A DNA stretch of 64,000 bases from Pedobacter ginsengisoli. GTDB taxonomy: Bacteria > Bacteroidota > Bacteroidia > Sphingobacteriales > Sphingobacteriaceae. This document shows, piece after piece, positions 7,785 through 17,500 of the stretch. The stretch lies in contig NZ_CP024091.1 of NCBI RefSeq assembly GCF_002736205.1, positions 4,771,555 to 4,835,554 of the forward strand, in the 5' to 3' direction. Made by a program: the position numbers and the translations under genes. The first letter of the stretch is position 1. Every line of letters starts with the position of its first letter. The notes below the pieces were generated by a model, which was given only the letters and a program-made list of their open reading frames with translations, made no database searches and was not told where the DNA came from.

Positions 7785-9083
7785 CTAATATAAAACCCTG
7801 AATTTTATAGTATGTTCAATCTTTTTTAATGATTTAAACAATTGCTTGTCATACTGAGCATTAATGTCTGTAATCACATAGCCAATTTCAGCATTAGTCA
7901 TCAGGAACTGACCTACAATGTTAATGTCATGTTTGGCAAAAACAGTATTAATTTTGGCCATAATACCCGGTACGTTTTTATGAATGTGTATTAGTCTGTG
8001 CGATTTCTCGATTCTTGGCAATTGCAGGTTCGGGAAATTGCTGCTCAGATAACTGGTGCCTGTGTTCATAAAATCTATCATCCTTTTTGGAATGAAATCG
8101 ATATTACGAGGATTATGTTTAGGATCATCAAAAACTACAATACCCTGTTCAGTACAGGTAGAAATGTCAACCTTATTTTTTGCGCTGCCCAGGTAACCAA
8201 TGGTTTTAAGCTTAACGGCTCTTTTTAATTTTTCAAGATCAATTTTTTCGCCATCGGCCAATAACATCATGTGTACATCAGGTACATACTTCTCTTCAAA
8301 AGTAGTTTTATGACGAACAGAAAAGCCATCTTTTTTAAGCAGCTCAATAGTTAATGGGTCTGCATCACCAATAATCAGGCACAGGATCCTGTTTTTAGGA
8401 TATGAAATTGCCCGTGGTAAATTGTTGACATATAAGAACTCATCAAAACTTGGGGTAATATGGTCGGCCTTTTTAACAATGCTTTCTCTCGAAATGTTCT
8501 CAGTAAACGCATAAAACTTCTTTATCAAACCACTTTCGCGAAGCTGAAAATCCGAATAGCCATCACCAATACCGTAAAGATCTCCCTCAAGGTTTAGCTG
8601 TTGCATTAGTTTAACCTTACCACCTTCTTCACTTAATGGGTTAGAGTGGTCGTAATCAATTATTTTTCCATCACCTGTAGTTACAAAAGTATTAGCGTAG
8701 ATGTTTTCTTTTTTAATGTGGAACTTACTTACTACCGGGGTAATGAATTCTTTAAAACCACCAGAAACGATCAAAACCTCATCAGCATGTTTTTTAAAGA
8801 ACTCGGCATTGCGCGAAAAAGAGGCAGAAACCTTTTTCTTTAAATGCGTAATTAGTTGTTTCAGGTGATCTTCATTAGCCTCAAGAAGTTTAACCCTTTG
8901 AGCCAAGCTCTCGCCAAATGAAAGTTTTCCTTCCATTGCAAGGTTGGTGTAGTCTTCAATCTTCTGAAAAATAGCATCTTTCTCTGGATGCTTTTTTAAA
9001 GAGATACGGGCTAGCTCATCTAATGCCTCAACCTGTGTAAAGGTGCTGTCAAAATCAATAATGTAAATATTTTTTTGCTTCAT
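7785..9083 (-). CDS. SerB-like HAD phosphatase fused to a core-deleted phosphoglycerate dehydrogenase relic with ACT domain
   Basis: There are three parts in 432 residues. Residues 1-215 are a HAD-IB phosphatase with DFDST (10-14), VSGG (106-109) and GIGDGYSD (171-178), as in phosphoserine phosphatases. Residues about 222-325 resemble the N-terminal lobe of SerA, including IGYLGSAKNKVDISTCTEQG and GIVVFDDP. Residues 330-432 match the SerA hinge and ACT domain (SYLSSNFPNLQLP, IHIHKNVPGIMAKIN, final KFRVLY). The NAD-binding domain of roughly 200 residues that should lie between them is absent, with the frame kept. Longer SerB-SerA fusions of about 630 residues are known in Bacteroidota, to my recollection. 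Phosphatase activity is likely and dehydrogenase activity impossible; serine or another amino acid may regulate it through the ACT domain. The gene lies between the epimerase and kynA genes, 1-2 bp from each. Confidence 0.8.
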   Translation of the reverse strand: MKQKNIYIIDFDSTFTQVEALDELARISLKKHPEKDAIFQKIEDYTNLAMEGKLSFGESLAQRVKLLEANEDHLKQLITHLKKKVSASFSRNAEFFKKHADEVLIVSGGFKEFITPVVSKFHIKKENIYANTFVTTGDGKIIDYDHSNPLSEEGGKVKLMQQLNLEGDLYGIGDGYSDFQLRESGLIKKFYAFTENISRESIVKKADHITPSFDEFLYVNNLPRAISYPKNRILCLIIGDADPLTIELLKKDGFSVRHKTTFEEKYVPDVHMMLLADGEKIDLEKLKRAVKLKTIGYLGSAKNKVDISTCTEQGIVVFDDPKHNPRNIDFIPKRMIDFMNTGTSYLSSNFPNLQLPRIEKSHRLIHIHKNVPGIMAKINTVFAKHDINIVGQFLMTNAEIGYVITDINAQYDKQLFKSLKKIEHTIKFRVLY

Positions 9084-9084
9084 T

Positions 9085-10052
9085 TTAGTTGTTCTTTAAC
9101 CCCCTGCAAACTTCTTCAATACTTTGCTTAAGCGGTTTAAATTGTATTCCGATTGTATGCTTTATTTTTTCGTTACTATATAAGCTTTCATTTAAGCTGC
9201 TTCTTGCCGCATCGCTTGTTAATGCTGCAGGTTTGCCGGTAAACAGAGATGCCAGCTTTGCTGCCCTCCATGCAATGCCAAGCATCCATGGCTTTGCTTC
9301 TTTTGAAGGTGCCTTTACATTAAAGCCCTGAGCAATTTCTCCAAAAAACTGTTGATAATGATAGTTCTCAGAAGATATGGTGTAGCGTTCGCCGGTTTCT
9401 TTACTGTTCATTAATGAAATCATGCTTTTTGCCACATCATGAACATCCACAATACCTGTTGCACCTTTGGTGTAATAAGAAAGGCCATCTTTTACCAGTT
9501 TAAATATTGCACCGCTGCCTTCAAAACCAGCCCCGGCCCAATAATTACAGATGGATTTACAATTACCGCATCTAAGCCTTCAGCAATTCCACGCCAAACC
9601 TCCATCTCGCCTTCATATTTAGAGATGGCGTATGAATGCGCTTTTGGATCATATTCCCAGAAATCCTTTTCGGTAATCAGTTGTCCTTTTTTTGCATTCC
9701 CTAAGGCTGCAACAGAACTTACATGAACCAGCCGTATATTATTTTCTGCACAAAGGTTAACAATGTTGCTGGTGCCCTCAATATTAACTTTAAGCAATTT
9801 TGCCTTATCCTTCGGGTCAAACGATATCATTGCCGCGCAGTGGTAAACCTGATCAACACCTTCAAAGGCATCCTCAAGCGAAGAAATGTCATTTATGTCC
9901 GCAACAAGCCACTCAATATTTGCGTTGTTGCTTATTGATTTGGGTATAACAGAGTGCTCGCGTTTTAATGCTTTTACCTTTACACCCGCCTCAGTTAATT
10001 GATTTATTAATTCTGCTCCTAAAAATCCAGTGGCGCCGGTAACTAATATCAT
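9085..10052 (-). pseudogene. NAD-dependent epimerase/dehydratase (extended SDR), one-base frameshift
   Basis: The N-terminal part starts at ATG 10052 and has the Rossmann motif ILVTGATGFLGAELI, the SDR Ser region VHVSSVAALG and the catalytic YAISK. The frame is then lost after VNPSVIIGPG. Restoring one base in the C-run at 9531-9534 (a G-run of the coding strand, 4 where 5 is needed) continues the protein as GAGFEGSGAIFKLVKDG and on into VDVHDVAKSM. The restored length is about 322 residues, normal for the family. The substrate is unknown; such proteins act on sugar nucleotides, flavonoid-like carbonyls or terpenoid alcohols. It is either a genuine frameshift mutation or a sequencing error. 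First gene of the kynA operon. Confidence 0.8.
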
Positions 10053-10088
10053 TTCATTTTTTTTAGGATGTTCATTAAAATATGCTCT

Positions 10089-10096
10089 CAAAAATA
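10089..10096 (-). promoter_or_regulatory. -7 promoter element for the epimerase/phosphatase-ACT/kynA operon
   Basis: The minus strand reads TATTTTTG, an exact TAnnTTTG match 36 bp before the epimerase ATG. Genes downstream have 1-2 bp gaps and no further promoter was seen, so this probably drives all three. Confidence 0.5.
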
Positions 10097-10127
10097 GATA
10101 TTTGATGGCATACATTTATAGTACTAT

Positions 10128-11309
10128 ATGTCTTTATCAGATTTTTTTTCACCTTTAAGTCCAGACAAATTCTCACCAAAAGCCGGATTTTATACCAGTC
10201 AGCTAGGTTTGAAGGCTACTTTTTATACCGATAAATTTCCTGACCTTGAAGAAAATGAATACGATATTGCCATTTTTGGAGTACAAGATGACCGTGCTTC
10301 TGTAAATAATGAGGGTTGCGGCCTGGCTCCCGACTATTTTCGCGCCCAGTTTTATAGCTTAAATGAAGGCGCTTATACCAGCAAAATTATAGACCTGGGG
10401 AATATAAAGGCAGGAGCTTCCATTTCTGATACTTATGTAGCAGTAAAAATGGTAGTATCTGAACTGATCAAGTTAAATATTGTACCTATAATTATTGGGG
10501 GTGGACAAGATCTTACTTATGCACAATACCTTGCTTACGAAAGCCTGGAGCAAAAAGTAGATTTGGTTGTGGTAGACAGTAAATTTGACCTTGATGAAGA
10601 AGATCAGGAAGGACTTGCAGCTAAATCAGATACCTATTTAAATAAAATATTACTTCACCAGCCAAATTACCTTTTCAATTTTAGTAATATCGGTTACCAG
10701 ACCTATTATGTTAATCAGGAAAGCCTAAAAGTAATGAGTAAGCTATATTTTGATGTACATCGTTTAGGCGAATTTGCAGATGATATTAGCTTAACTGAAC
10801 CAATTGTCCGCAATGCCAATATGCTCAGTTTCGATATTGGTGCTATTCGTTCATCGGATGCTGCCGCAAATGCAAATGCAGGGCCAAATGGCTTTTATGG
10901 TGAGCAGGCATGCCGTATTGCGAGGTATGCAGGAATGAGTGATAAACTTACCTCTATCGGTTTTTATGAATTTAACCCTGCTTTTGATACCAATGGGCAA
11001 ACTGCAATGTTACTGGCTCAAATGGTATGGTATTTCGTTGATGGTTATTATAATCGAAAAAAGGATTTTCCCCTTACTCCAAAATCGCAATACCTTATTT
11101 ACAGGGCCAGTTTAAATGATGGAACAGGCGAGATGTTGTTTGTGAAAAGTAAAAAGTCTGATAGGTGGTGGATGCAGGTCCCTTACCCAACAGGTATCTC
11201 CAAAAATGAGCGCTTTCATTTGGTGCCTTGTCGTTACGACGATTATACGACTGCTGTAAATGGCGAAATGCCCGATCTGTGGTGGCGTACATTCCAAAAA
11301 CTATTATAA
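10128..11309 (+). CDS. Arginase/formimidoylglutamase-fold protein with degenerate metal site
   Basis: The 393-residue protein follows the ureohydrolase plan: IIIGGGQDLTYAQYL, VVVDSKFDLDEE and MLSFDIGAIRSSDA stand where the family has GGDHS, DAHxD and SxDxDxxDP. Three of the usual Mn ligands are replaced (His to Gln, His to Lys, Asp to Gly), so binuclear-metal hydrolysis of guanidino or formimino groups is doubtful. A C-terminal extension of about 80 residues (from YLIYRASLNDGTGEML) is outside the catalytic fold. Homologues in Bacteroidota are usually labelled formimidoylglutamase; no other histidine-utilisation gene is near. It is transcribed divergently from the epimerase operon. Confidence 0.75.
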   Translation: MSLSDFFSPLSPDKFSPKAGFYTSQLGLKATFYTDKFPDLEENEYDIAIFGVQDDRASVNNEGCGLAPDYFRAQFYSLNEGAYTSKIIDLGNIKAGASISDTYVAVKMVVSELIKLNIVPIIIGGGQDLTYAQYLAYESLEQKVDLVVVDSKFDLDEEDQEGLAAKSDTYLNKILLHQPNYLFNFSNIGYQTYYVNQESLKVMSKLYFDVHRLGEFADDISLTEPIVRNANMLSFDIGAIRSSDAAANANAGPNGFYGEQACRIARYAGMSDKLTSIGFYEFNPAFDTNGQTAMLLAQMVWYFVDGYYNRKKDFPLTPKSQYLIYRASLNDGTGEMLFVKSKKSDRWWMQVPYPTGISKNERFHLVPCRYDDYTTAVNGEMPDLWWRTFQKLL

Positions 11310-11348
11310 TTTTACAATTTTTATAGCGTTATGTATGGGCTTGAATTT

Positions 11349-11356
11349 TATATTTG
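11349..11356 (+). promoter_or_regulatory. -7 promoter element for the thioredoxin-like gene
   Basis: TATATTTG, an exact TAnnTTTG match 50 bp before the ATG at 11406 and 39 bp after the preceding stop. It implies a leader of about 44 nt. Confidence 0.5.
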
Positions 11357-11405
11357 AGCTCGGGCATGCTATTGTATAAGTGTCTGTTAAATTAAAGAAC
11401 AAAAT

Positions 11406-12557
11406 ATGAGGAAATTATTAATTACTGCTGTTTGTTTATTGCCAGTTGCGGCCATTGCTCAGAGTAAATTTACAGTTCAGGCTAAGGTTGGAAATTTAAA
11501 TACTCCTGCCAAGGCATTTTTATACTATAAGGCAGGTGGTACACAAGTTGTTGATTCGGCGATTATTACAGCAGGTAAATTTTCGTTTACAGGTCCTCTT
11601 GAAGGAATAACGCAGGCAACAATAAGAATTGCTCATGATGATAAGGCTCCCGATGTGGCAAATCCTGAATCTGTTGATGTTTTTGGCTTTTACCTGGAGC
11701 CTAAAGTGGTGGCAATTAATTCAGCAACGGATTCTGTTAAAAATGCAATAGTGAAAGCATCGGCGGTAAACGATGATAATGTTAAATATAAAGCCATAAC
11801 AAAATCTGTAAAGGCTAAAAGCGCGGCCTTACTTGCTGAATATAAGGGTAAAACTGAAGAAGAGCGTAAGGATGAGAGCTATATGAAAACTGTTTATGAT
11901 CGTGATGAGGCAATTCAAAAAGAGTTTGCTGATATCAATAAACAGTTTTATCTGGCCAATCGTGATTCGTATGTTGCTTTAGTTGCGTTTGCAAGTACAT
12001 TGGGGCCTGATGTTAATGCTGCTGTTGCAGAACCTGATTTTAATAAATTCTCTGCTGAAGTTAAAGCTACTGAGCTGGGTAAAAACATTGCAAATCTACT
12101 TTCGGCTTCTAAACAAAATGCTATTGGCACATTGGCAATGGATTTTACTCAGAATGATGTAAACGATAAACCGGTTAAATTATCTGATTTTAGAGGCAAA
12201 TATGTATTGCTTGATTTCTGGGCTTCGTGGTGTGGACCTTGCAGAGGTGAAAACCCGAATGTGGTTAAGGCTTTTAACACTTATAAAGATAAAAACTTTA
12301 CTGTTCTTGGTGTTTCTTTAGATAAGCCTAAGGAAAAAGAGAAATGGTTGCAGGCTATTAAAGATGATGGTTTAACATGGACTCATGTATCAGATTTAAA
12401 GTTCTGGGATAATGCAGTTGCCAAGATGTATGGTATCCGTGGTATTCCGGCAAATTATCTGATTGACCCATCAGGAAAAATCATTGCAAAGAATGTAAGA
12501 GGAGAAGAGTTGCAAAGCAAGCTTGCTGAAGTTTTAGGACCTGCAAAAACAAAATAA
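11406..12557 (+). CDS. TlpA/ResA-like periplasmic thioredoxin with DUF4369-type N-terminal domain
   Basis: The 383-residue protein has a signal peptide (residues 1-18, ending AIAQ) and an N-terminal beta domain (about 20-115) of the DUF4369 kind common before thioredoxins in Bacteroidota. A charged helical linker (about 120-200) and a C-terminal AhpC/TSA-TlpA domain follow. The redox site is WASWCGPCRGENP and the cis-proline lies in GIRGIPANYLIDP. It probably reduces periplasmic disulfides, perhaps those of apocytochromes, although no cytochrome-maturation gene is adjacent. The gene is monocistronic, ending at a bidirectional terminator. Confidence 0.88.
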   Translation: MRKLLITAVCLLPVAAIAQSKFTVQAKVGNLNTPAKAFLYYKAGGTQVVDSAIITAGKFSFTGPLEGITQATIRIAHDDKAPDVANPESVDVFGFYLEPKVVAINSATDSVKNAIVKASAVNDDNVKYKAITKSVKAKSAALLAEYKGKTEEERKDESYMKTVYDRDEAIQKEFADINKQFYLANRDSYVALVAFASTLGPDVNAAVAEPDFNKFSAEVKATELGKNIANLLSASKQNAIGTLAMDFTQNDVNDKPVKLSDFRGKYVLLDFWASWCGPCRGENPNVVKAFNTYKDKNFTVLGVSLDKPKEKEKWLQAIKDDGLTWTHVSDLKFWDNAVAKMYGIRGIPANYLIDPSGKIIAKNVRGEELQSKLAEVLGPAKTK

Positions 12558-12612
12558 ATTCTGGTAAAATTTGTATTTGCTGATGCAGGAATTTTTGTGA
12601 GAAATTGGGGGG

Positions 12613-12681
12613 TTTAAACAATCGTTAAACAATGATTACCCAATCATCATACATTGCATATACAATTGCGGATTGTTTAAA
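12613..12681. repeat. Three copies of TTAAACAAT (two direct, one inverted) between convergent genes
   Basis: TTAAACAAT occurs at 12614-12622 and 12625-12633 in direct orientation, 11 bp apart. The 11-bp TTTAAACAATC (12613-12623) returns inverted as GATTGTTTAAA at 12671-12681, abutting the big terminator palindrome. The element lies in the 3' flanks of both genes, so an operator role is unlikely. It could be an RNA-processing structure or a decayed small repeat. Confidence 0.4.
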
Positions 12682-12725
12682 AAAAGTGGGGCGATATCAT
12701 GATCATGATATCGCCCCACTTTTTT
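12680..12725. terminator. Bidirectional intrinsic terminator, 46-bp perfect palindrome
   Basis: The two 23-nt halves are exact reverse complements centred at 12702/12703, with stem GTGGGGCGATATCATGA flanked by A6 and T6. It can terminate the thioredoxin gene from the left and purD from the right, since T-runs follow the stem on both strands. Confidence 0.92.
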
Positions 12726-12739
12726 GTATTTACCTTATA

Positions 12740-14011
12740 TTATACTAAATCAAAACCAATGTCTTCTCTGAAGTATTTACCATCAAAGTAAAGTCGCGCT
12801 GCATCAGCAGTTGCTGATTGCAATGCATCGAATTGAGTGTCTTGTAAACTACTAACAGCAATAACACGACCGCCGTTGGTTTTTATAACACCACCTTCAA
12901 GGACTGTTCCGGCATGGAACACTAAAGATTGGCGAACATTATCAATACCTGTTATGGTTTTTCCTTTTTCATATTCGCCAGGGTATCCACCGGCAACAAC
13001 CATTACAGTTGCCGCATTTTTTGGACTGATATTTAGTTTATAGCCTTTTAGTTTCTTTTTAGCTGTAGCAATAAAAAGCTCTACAAGGTCATTTTCGACT
13101 CTTGGAATTACACTTTCTGTTTCCGGATCGCCCATTCGACAGTTGTATTCTATTACAAAAGGTTTCTCGTTTACTTTAATTAAGCCAAAGAAAATAAAAC
13201 CGGTGTAGTTGATTTTGTCTTTCTTTAAACCGTTAATAGTTGGGATGATAATATCGCGTTCTACCTCATCTAAAAATGCTTTGCTGGCAAATGGAACGGG
13301 TGAAACTGAGCCCATACCGCCGGTGTTTAAACCAGTATCTGCTTGTCCGATACGTTTGTAGTCTTTCGCTTCAGGAAGTATTACATAATTTTCACCATCT
13401 GTAAGTACAAATACTGAAAGCTCAATGCCACTTAAAAACTGTTCAATTACTACAGTAGCTCCGGCTTCGCCAAATTTACCGCTTAGCATTAGCTTTAATT
13501 CTTCCTGTGCTTCGGCTGTGTTGTCAATAATTAAGACACCTTTTCCGGCTGCCAACCCATCGGCTTTTAATACAACCGGAAGGGGATGTGACTGCAGGTA
13601 AGTTAAACCTTCTTCTAAGGTCTTGCTGGTAAAAGAGCGTGAGCTGGCAGTAGGAATGCCATGACGCGCCATAAATTGTTTAGAGAAGTCTTTACTGCCT
13701 TCTAAAATTGCGCCTTCTTTTTTTGGTCCGATAACGGGGATTTTAGATAAGCTTTCATCCTCAGCAAAAAAGTCATGAATACCATTTACAAGAGGTTCTT
13801 CGGGGCCAACTACTACCAGTTCTATATTTTCTTTAAGAACTAATGCTTTTACAGCTTCAAAATTATTGATGTTAAGGTTTATGTTTTTGCCATAAGCTCC
13901 TGTACCACCATTACCAGGTGCGATAAATAATTGAGAGCAAAGGGGAGACTGGCTCATTTTCCAGGCAAAGGCACTTTCTCTTCCTCCTGATCCTAATAGT
14001 AAGATATTCAT
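12740..14011 (-). CDS. purD: Phosphoribosylamine-glycine ligase (GAR synthetase)
   Basis: The 423-residue protein is at family length. The N-terminal motif MNILLLGSGGRESAFAW, the ATP-grasp loops (VVLKADGLAAGKGVLI), GLNTGGMGSVSPVPF and the metal-binding VIEYNCRMGDPETE are all present. It joins glycine to 5-phosphoribosylamine using ATP, the second step of de novo purine synthesis in the cytoplasm. The gene stands alone between its promoter and the palindromic terminator, away from other pur genes. Confidence 0.96.
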   Translation of the reverse strand: MNILLLGSGGRESAFAWKMSQSPLCSQLFIAPGNGGTGAYGKNINLNINNFEAVKALVLKENIELVVVGPEEPLVNGIHDFFAEDESLSKIPVIGPKKEGAILEGSKDFSKQFMARHGIPTASSRSFTSKTLEEGLTYLQSHPLPVVLKADGLAAGKGVLIIDNTAEAQEELKLMLSGKFGEAGATVVIEQFLSGIELSVFVLTDGENYVILPEAKDYKRIGQADTGLNTGGMGSVSPVPFASKAFLDEVERDIIIPTINGLKKDKINYTGFIFFGLIKVNEKPFVIEYNCRMGDPETESVIPRVENDLVELFIATAKKKLKGYKLNISPKNAATVMVVAGGYPGEYEKGKTITGIDNVRQSLVFHAGTVLEGGVIKTNGGRVIAVSSLQDTQFDALQSATADAARLYFDGKYFREDIGFDLV

Positions 14012-14044
14012 CTATATATGATTTAATTGTTGGGTCTGTTTGGG

Positions 14045-14052
14045 CAAATATA
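14045..14052 (-). promoter_or_regulatory. -7 promoter element for purD
   Basis: The minus strand reads TATATTTG, an exact TAnnTTTG match 33 bp before the purD ATG, giving a leader of about 27 nt. Confidence 0.55.
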
Positions 14053-14153
14053 CCGCTTTAGCTAAATTATCACAGTTTAAGTTTTAATTAGGCATAAAAT
14101 ATGCTGAGAAAAGGTTGTTTGTCAATAGATTTCGGTTTGTAAAAGATTAAAAT

Positions 14154-14161
14154 TAGATTTG
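14154..14161 (+). promoter_or_regulatory. -7 promoter element for the small exported protein
   Basis: TAGATTTG, an exact TAnnTTTG match, ends 8 bp before ATG 14170. It supports expression of that small gene from a nearly leaderless transcript. Confidence 0.45.
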
Positions 14162-14169
14162 CCGCCAAC

Positions 14170-14472
14170 ATGAGACACATTGTTACTTTATCACTTGTAT
14201 TTTTTAGTCTTACCCATTTGGCCAAAGCTGAGCGGGTTGAGGGACTACGACTTATAACTGAAAAGTACTGTAATAAGCAGCAGGTGAGCACAGAACAGGC
14301 AACTGTTCGTTCAAGTCAGACTGACGATTCAAGGTATCCATTCTTTTTATCTTATAGCGCTTTAACAGCTATTGGAGTACTTCCAGAAATACATATCATA
14401 AAATATCGGGTTGAGGACCAAAGGATTTCAGAACTTGCAATAAGGGAGAAGCCCAAGAATAACAGCCCCTAG
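14170..14472 (+). CDS. Small exported protein of unknown function
   Basis: The 100-residue product begins with a plausible signal peptide (MRHIVTLSLVFFSLTHLAKA, cleavage about residue 20). The remaining 80 residues are polar with one Cys (EKYCNKQQ) and a hydrophobic patch (PFFLSYSALTAIGVLP). No family was recognised. The promoter-like TAGATTTG just before the ATG argues that it is real. It sits between the divergent purD and secA. Confidence 0.5.
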   Translation: MRHIVTLSLVFFSLTHLAKAERVEGLRLITEKYCNKQQVSTEQATVRSSQTDDSRYPFFLSYSALTAIGVLPEIHIIKYRVEDQRISELAIREKPKNNSP

Positions 14473-14583
14473 GTATTCGATATTCTTTCCTTTACAACTG
14501 ACATTCTGGCTTGCCGCTGGTAATGGCTTGGTTGTTGTAATTTTATCATTTTTAATATTAATAATAAACAAACACAAACATAC

Positions 14584-17500
14584 ATGTTAGGATTTTTAGC
14601 CAAGGTTTTTGGAAGCAAATCAGAAAGAGATATTAAGGCATTACAGCCTATAGTAGTCAAGATAAATGAAGAATACGCAAAACTATCTGCGATAAGCAAT
14701 GATGAGTTGCGTAATAAAACGGTTTATTTTAAAGATGTTATCGCTAAAGCGTTATCAGAAATAGACGGTAAAATAAGTGGGTTAAAGGCAGATGCTGAAA
14801 GCCAGGAATTGTCATTACCAGAGAAAACTGCTATATACGATCAGATTGATGCCTTAATCAAAGATCGTGATAAAGAATTAGAAGTAGTATTAACGGAAAT
14901 TTTGCCGGCTGCATTTGCAGTGGTAAAAGAAACATCGAGACGTTTCTCTGAAAATGAACAATTAGAAGTTACTGCTACTGAGTTTGACCGCAACTACGCT
15001 GCACGCAAAAAGAATGTGACCATACAGGGTGATAAAGCACTTTGGGCCAACAGATGGGATGCCGCAGGTACTGAGGTAGTGTGGAATATGGTACATTACG
15101 ATGTTCAATTGATTGGTGGTATGGTATTGCATAACGGTAAAATTGCTGAGATGGCTACTGGTGAGGGTAAAACCTTAGTAAGTACGCTGCCTGCTTACCT
15201 GAATGCGCTTGCCGGACAAGGGGTACACATTGTAACGGTGAATGATTACCTTGCCCGACGTGACTCGGAGTGGAATGGTCCTTTATTTGAGTTTCATGGT
15301 TTAAAGGTTGATTGTATTGATAAGCATGAGCCTAATTCTCAGGAACGCAGAGATGCTTATCTGGCAGATATAACATATGGTACCAATAATGAGTTTGGTT
15401 TTGATTATTTGCGTGACAATATGTCGCAAACTCCTGACCAGCTGGTACAACGCAAATTACATTTTGCAATGGTGGATGAGGTCGATTCAGTTTTAATTGA
15501 TGATGCCCGTACTCCATTAATTATATCAGGCCCTGTTCCTTTTGGGGATCAGCATGAGTTTCATGAATTAAAACCACGTATTGAGCGTTTGGTAACTGCA
15601 CAGAAAGAATATGTTACTAAAGCATTAAACGAGGCGAAAAAATTAATTAATGATGGTAAAGCTGGTACAGAAGAGGGCGAAGGTGGTTTAGCACTTTTAC
15701 GTGCACATCGTGGTTTGCCTAAAAACAAGGCATTGATTAAGTTTTTAAGTGAGGGTAGTGTAAAGCAAACCTTATTGAAAACTGAAAATCATTATATGGC
15801 AGATCAGTCTAAAAATATGCCTAAGGTTGATTCGGAATTGTTCTTCTATATTGATGAGAAAAATAATCAGGTTGAATTAACTGAGAAAGGTATTGAACTG
15901 ATCACCAAATCTGGAGAAGATCACAATTTCTTTGTATTGCCAGATGTAGGTACTGAGATTGCTGATATCGAAAAATCATCATTAACAAGCGAAGAAAAAA
16001 TAGCTCAGAAAGATGCTTTAATGCGTGATTATTCTATTAAAGCTGAACGTATCCACTCTGTAAATCAGTTGTTGAAAGCATATACTTTATTCGAGATTGA
16101 TGTTGAATATATCATTGATGAGGGTAAAATTAAAATTGTTGATGAGCAGACTGGTCGTATTATGGATGGCCGTCGTTACTCGGATGGTTTGCACCAGGCA
16201 ATTGAAGCAAAAGAAAATGTAAAAGTTGAAGATGCTTCTCAAACTTATGCTACTGTAACGTTGCAAAACTTTTTCCGTATGTATCACAAGCTTTGTGGTA
16301 TGACGGGTACAGCTACAACTGAAGCTGGAGAGTTTTGGTCTATCTATAAGCTTGATGTGGTAGAGATACCTACAAACAGGGTTATTTCAAGAAAAGATCA
16401 GCAGGATTATGTTTACCGTACTGTTCGTGAGAAATATAATGCCGTTGCCGAGGAGATTGTGAAATTAACTGAGGCTGGTCGTCCGGTATTGGTTGGTACA
16501 ACTTCGGTTGAGATTTCGGAATTACTTAGCCGTATGTTGAAATTGAGAGGTATTAAACATAATGTACTGAATGCAAAGATGCACCAGAAAGAGGCTGATA
16601 TTGTTGCTGAAGCAGGACAACCTGGTCAGGTTACAATTGCAACCAACATGGCTGGTCGTGGTACGGATATTAAATTAGGCCCAGGCGTTAAAGAAGCAGG
16701 TGGTTTGGCAATTGTTGGTACGGAGCGTCATGAGTCTCGTCGTGTAGACAGACAGTTACGCGGTCGTTCTGGTCGTCAGGGAGATCCGGGTTCGTCTCAA
16801 TTCTTCGTTTCTCTTGAGGATAACTTAATGAGGTTATTTGGTTCTGAAAGAATCTCTAACATCATGGTAAGAATGGGTATTGAAGATGGTGAAGTAATTC
16901 AGCATTCGATGATCACGAAGTCTATTGAACGTGCACAGAAAAAAGTAGAGGAAAATAACTTCGGTATTCGTAAGCGTTTGCTTGAGTATGATGATGTTAT
17001 GAACTCTCAGCGTTCTGTTATTTATGCAAAGCGTAAAAATGCGTTATTTGGTGAGCGTTTAGACGTTGATATGAGCAATATGGTGTTTGATGTTGCTGAA
17101 GATATTGTGTCAGAGTATAAAGAAGAAGGAAATTATGAAGGGTTTAAACTTGAAGTAATTAAAAACTTCTCTGCAGACACAACTATTGATGAAGCTGAAT
17201 TCAGCTCAAAAGGTGTTCATCATTTAACTGATAAATTGTTTGAAGAAGTAACTGCATTCTATACAAGAAAATCTGATGTAATTATTGCCCAGGCTATGCC
17301 GGTATTAACCCAGGTATATCAGGAGCGTGGTGAGCAGATTGAGCAGATTGTTGTTCCTTTTACTGATGGCATACGTAGCGTTCAGGTTCCTGTAGGTTTG
17401 AAAAAGGCAATTGATAATGGTGGCCGTGAGGTGACCAGATCTTTTGAAAAAACTATTGTACTTGCACTTATTGATGAGTCGTGGAAAGAGCATTTACGTG

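Noticed and set aside
9439-9726. Plus-strand 95-codon frame antisense to the epimerase
   Set aside because: The minus strand carries clear SDR motifs before and after the frameshift; the plus-strand frame is a shadow.
12680-12725. The 46-bp palindrome as a mobile element or origin
   Set aside because: Its position between two convergent stops with A/T runs on both sides fits a bidirectional terminator; no target duplication or iterons were seen.
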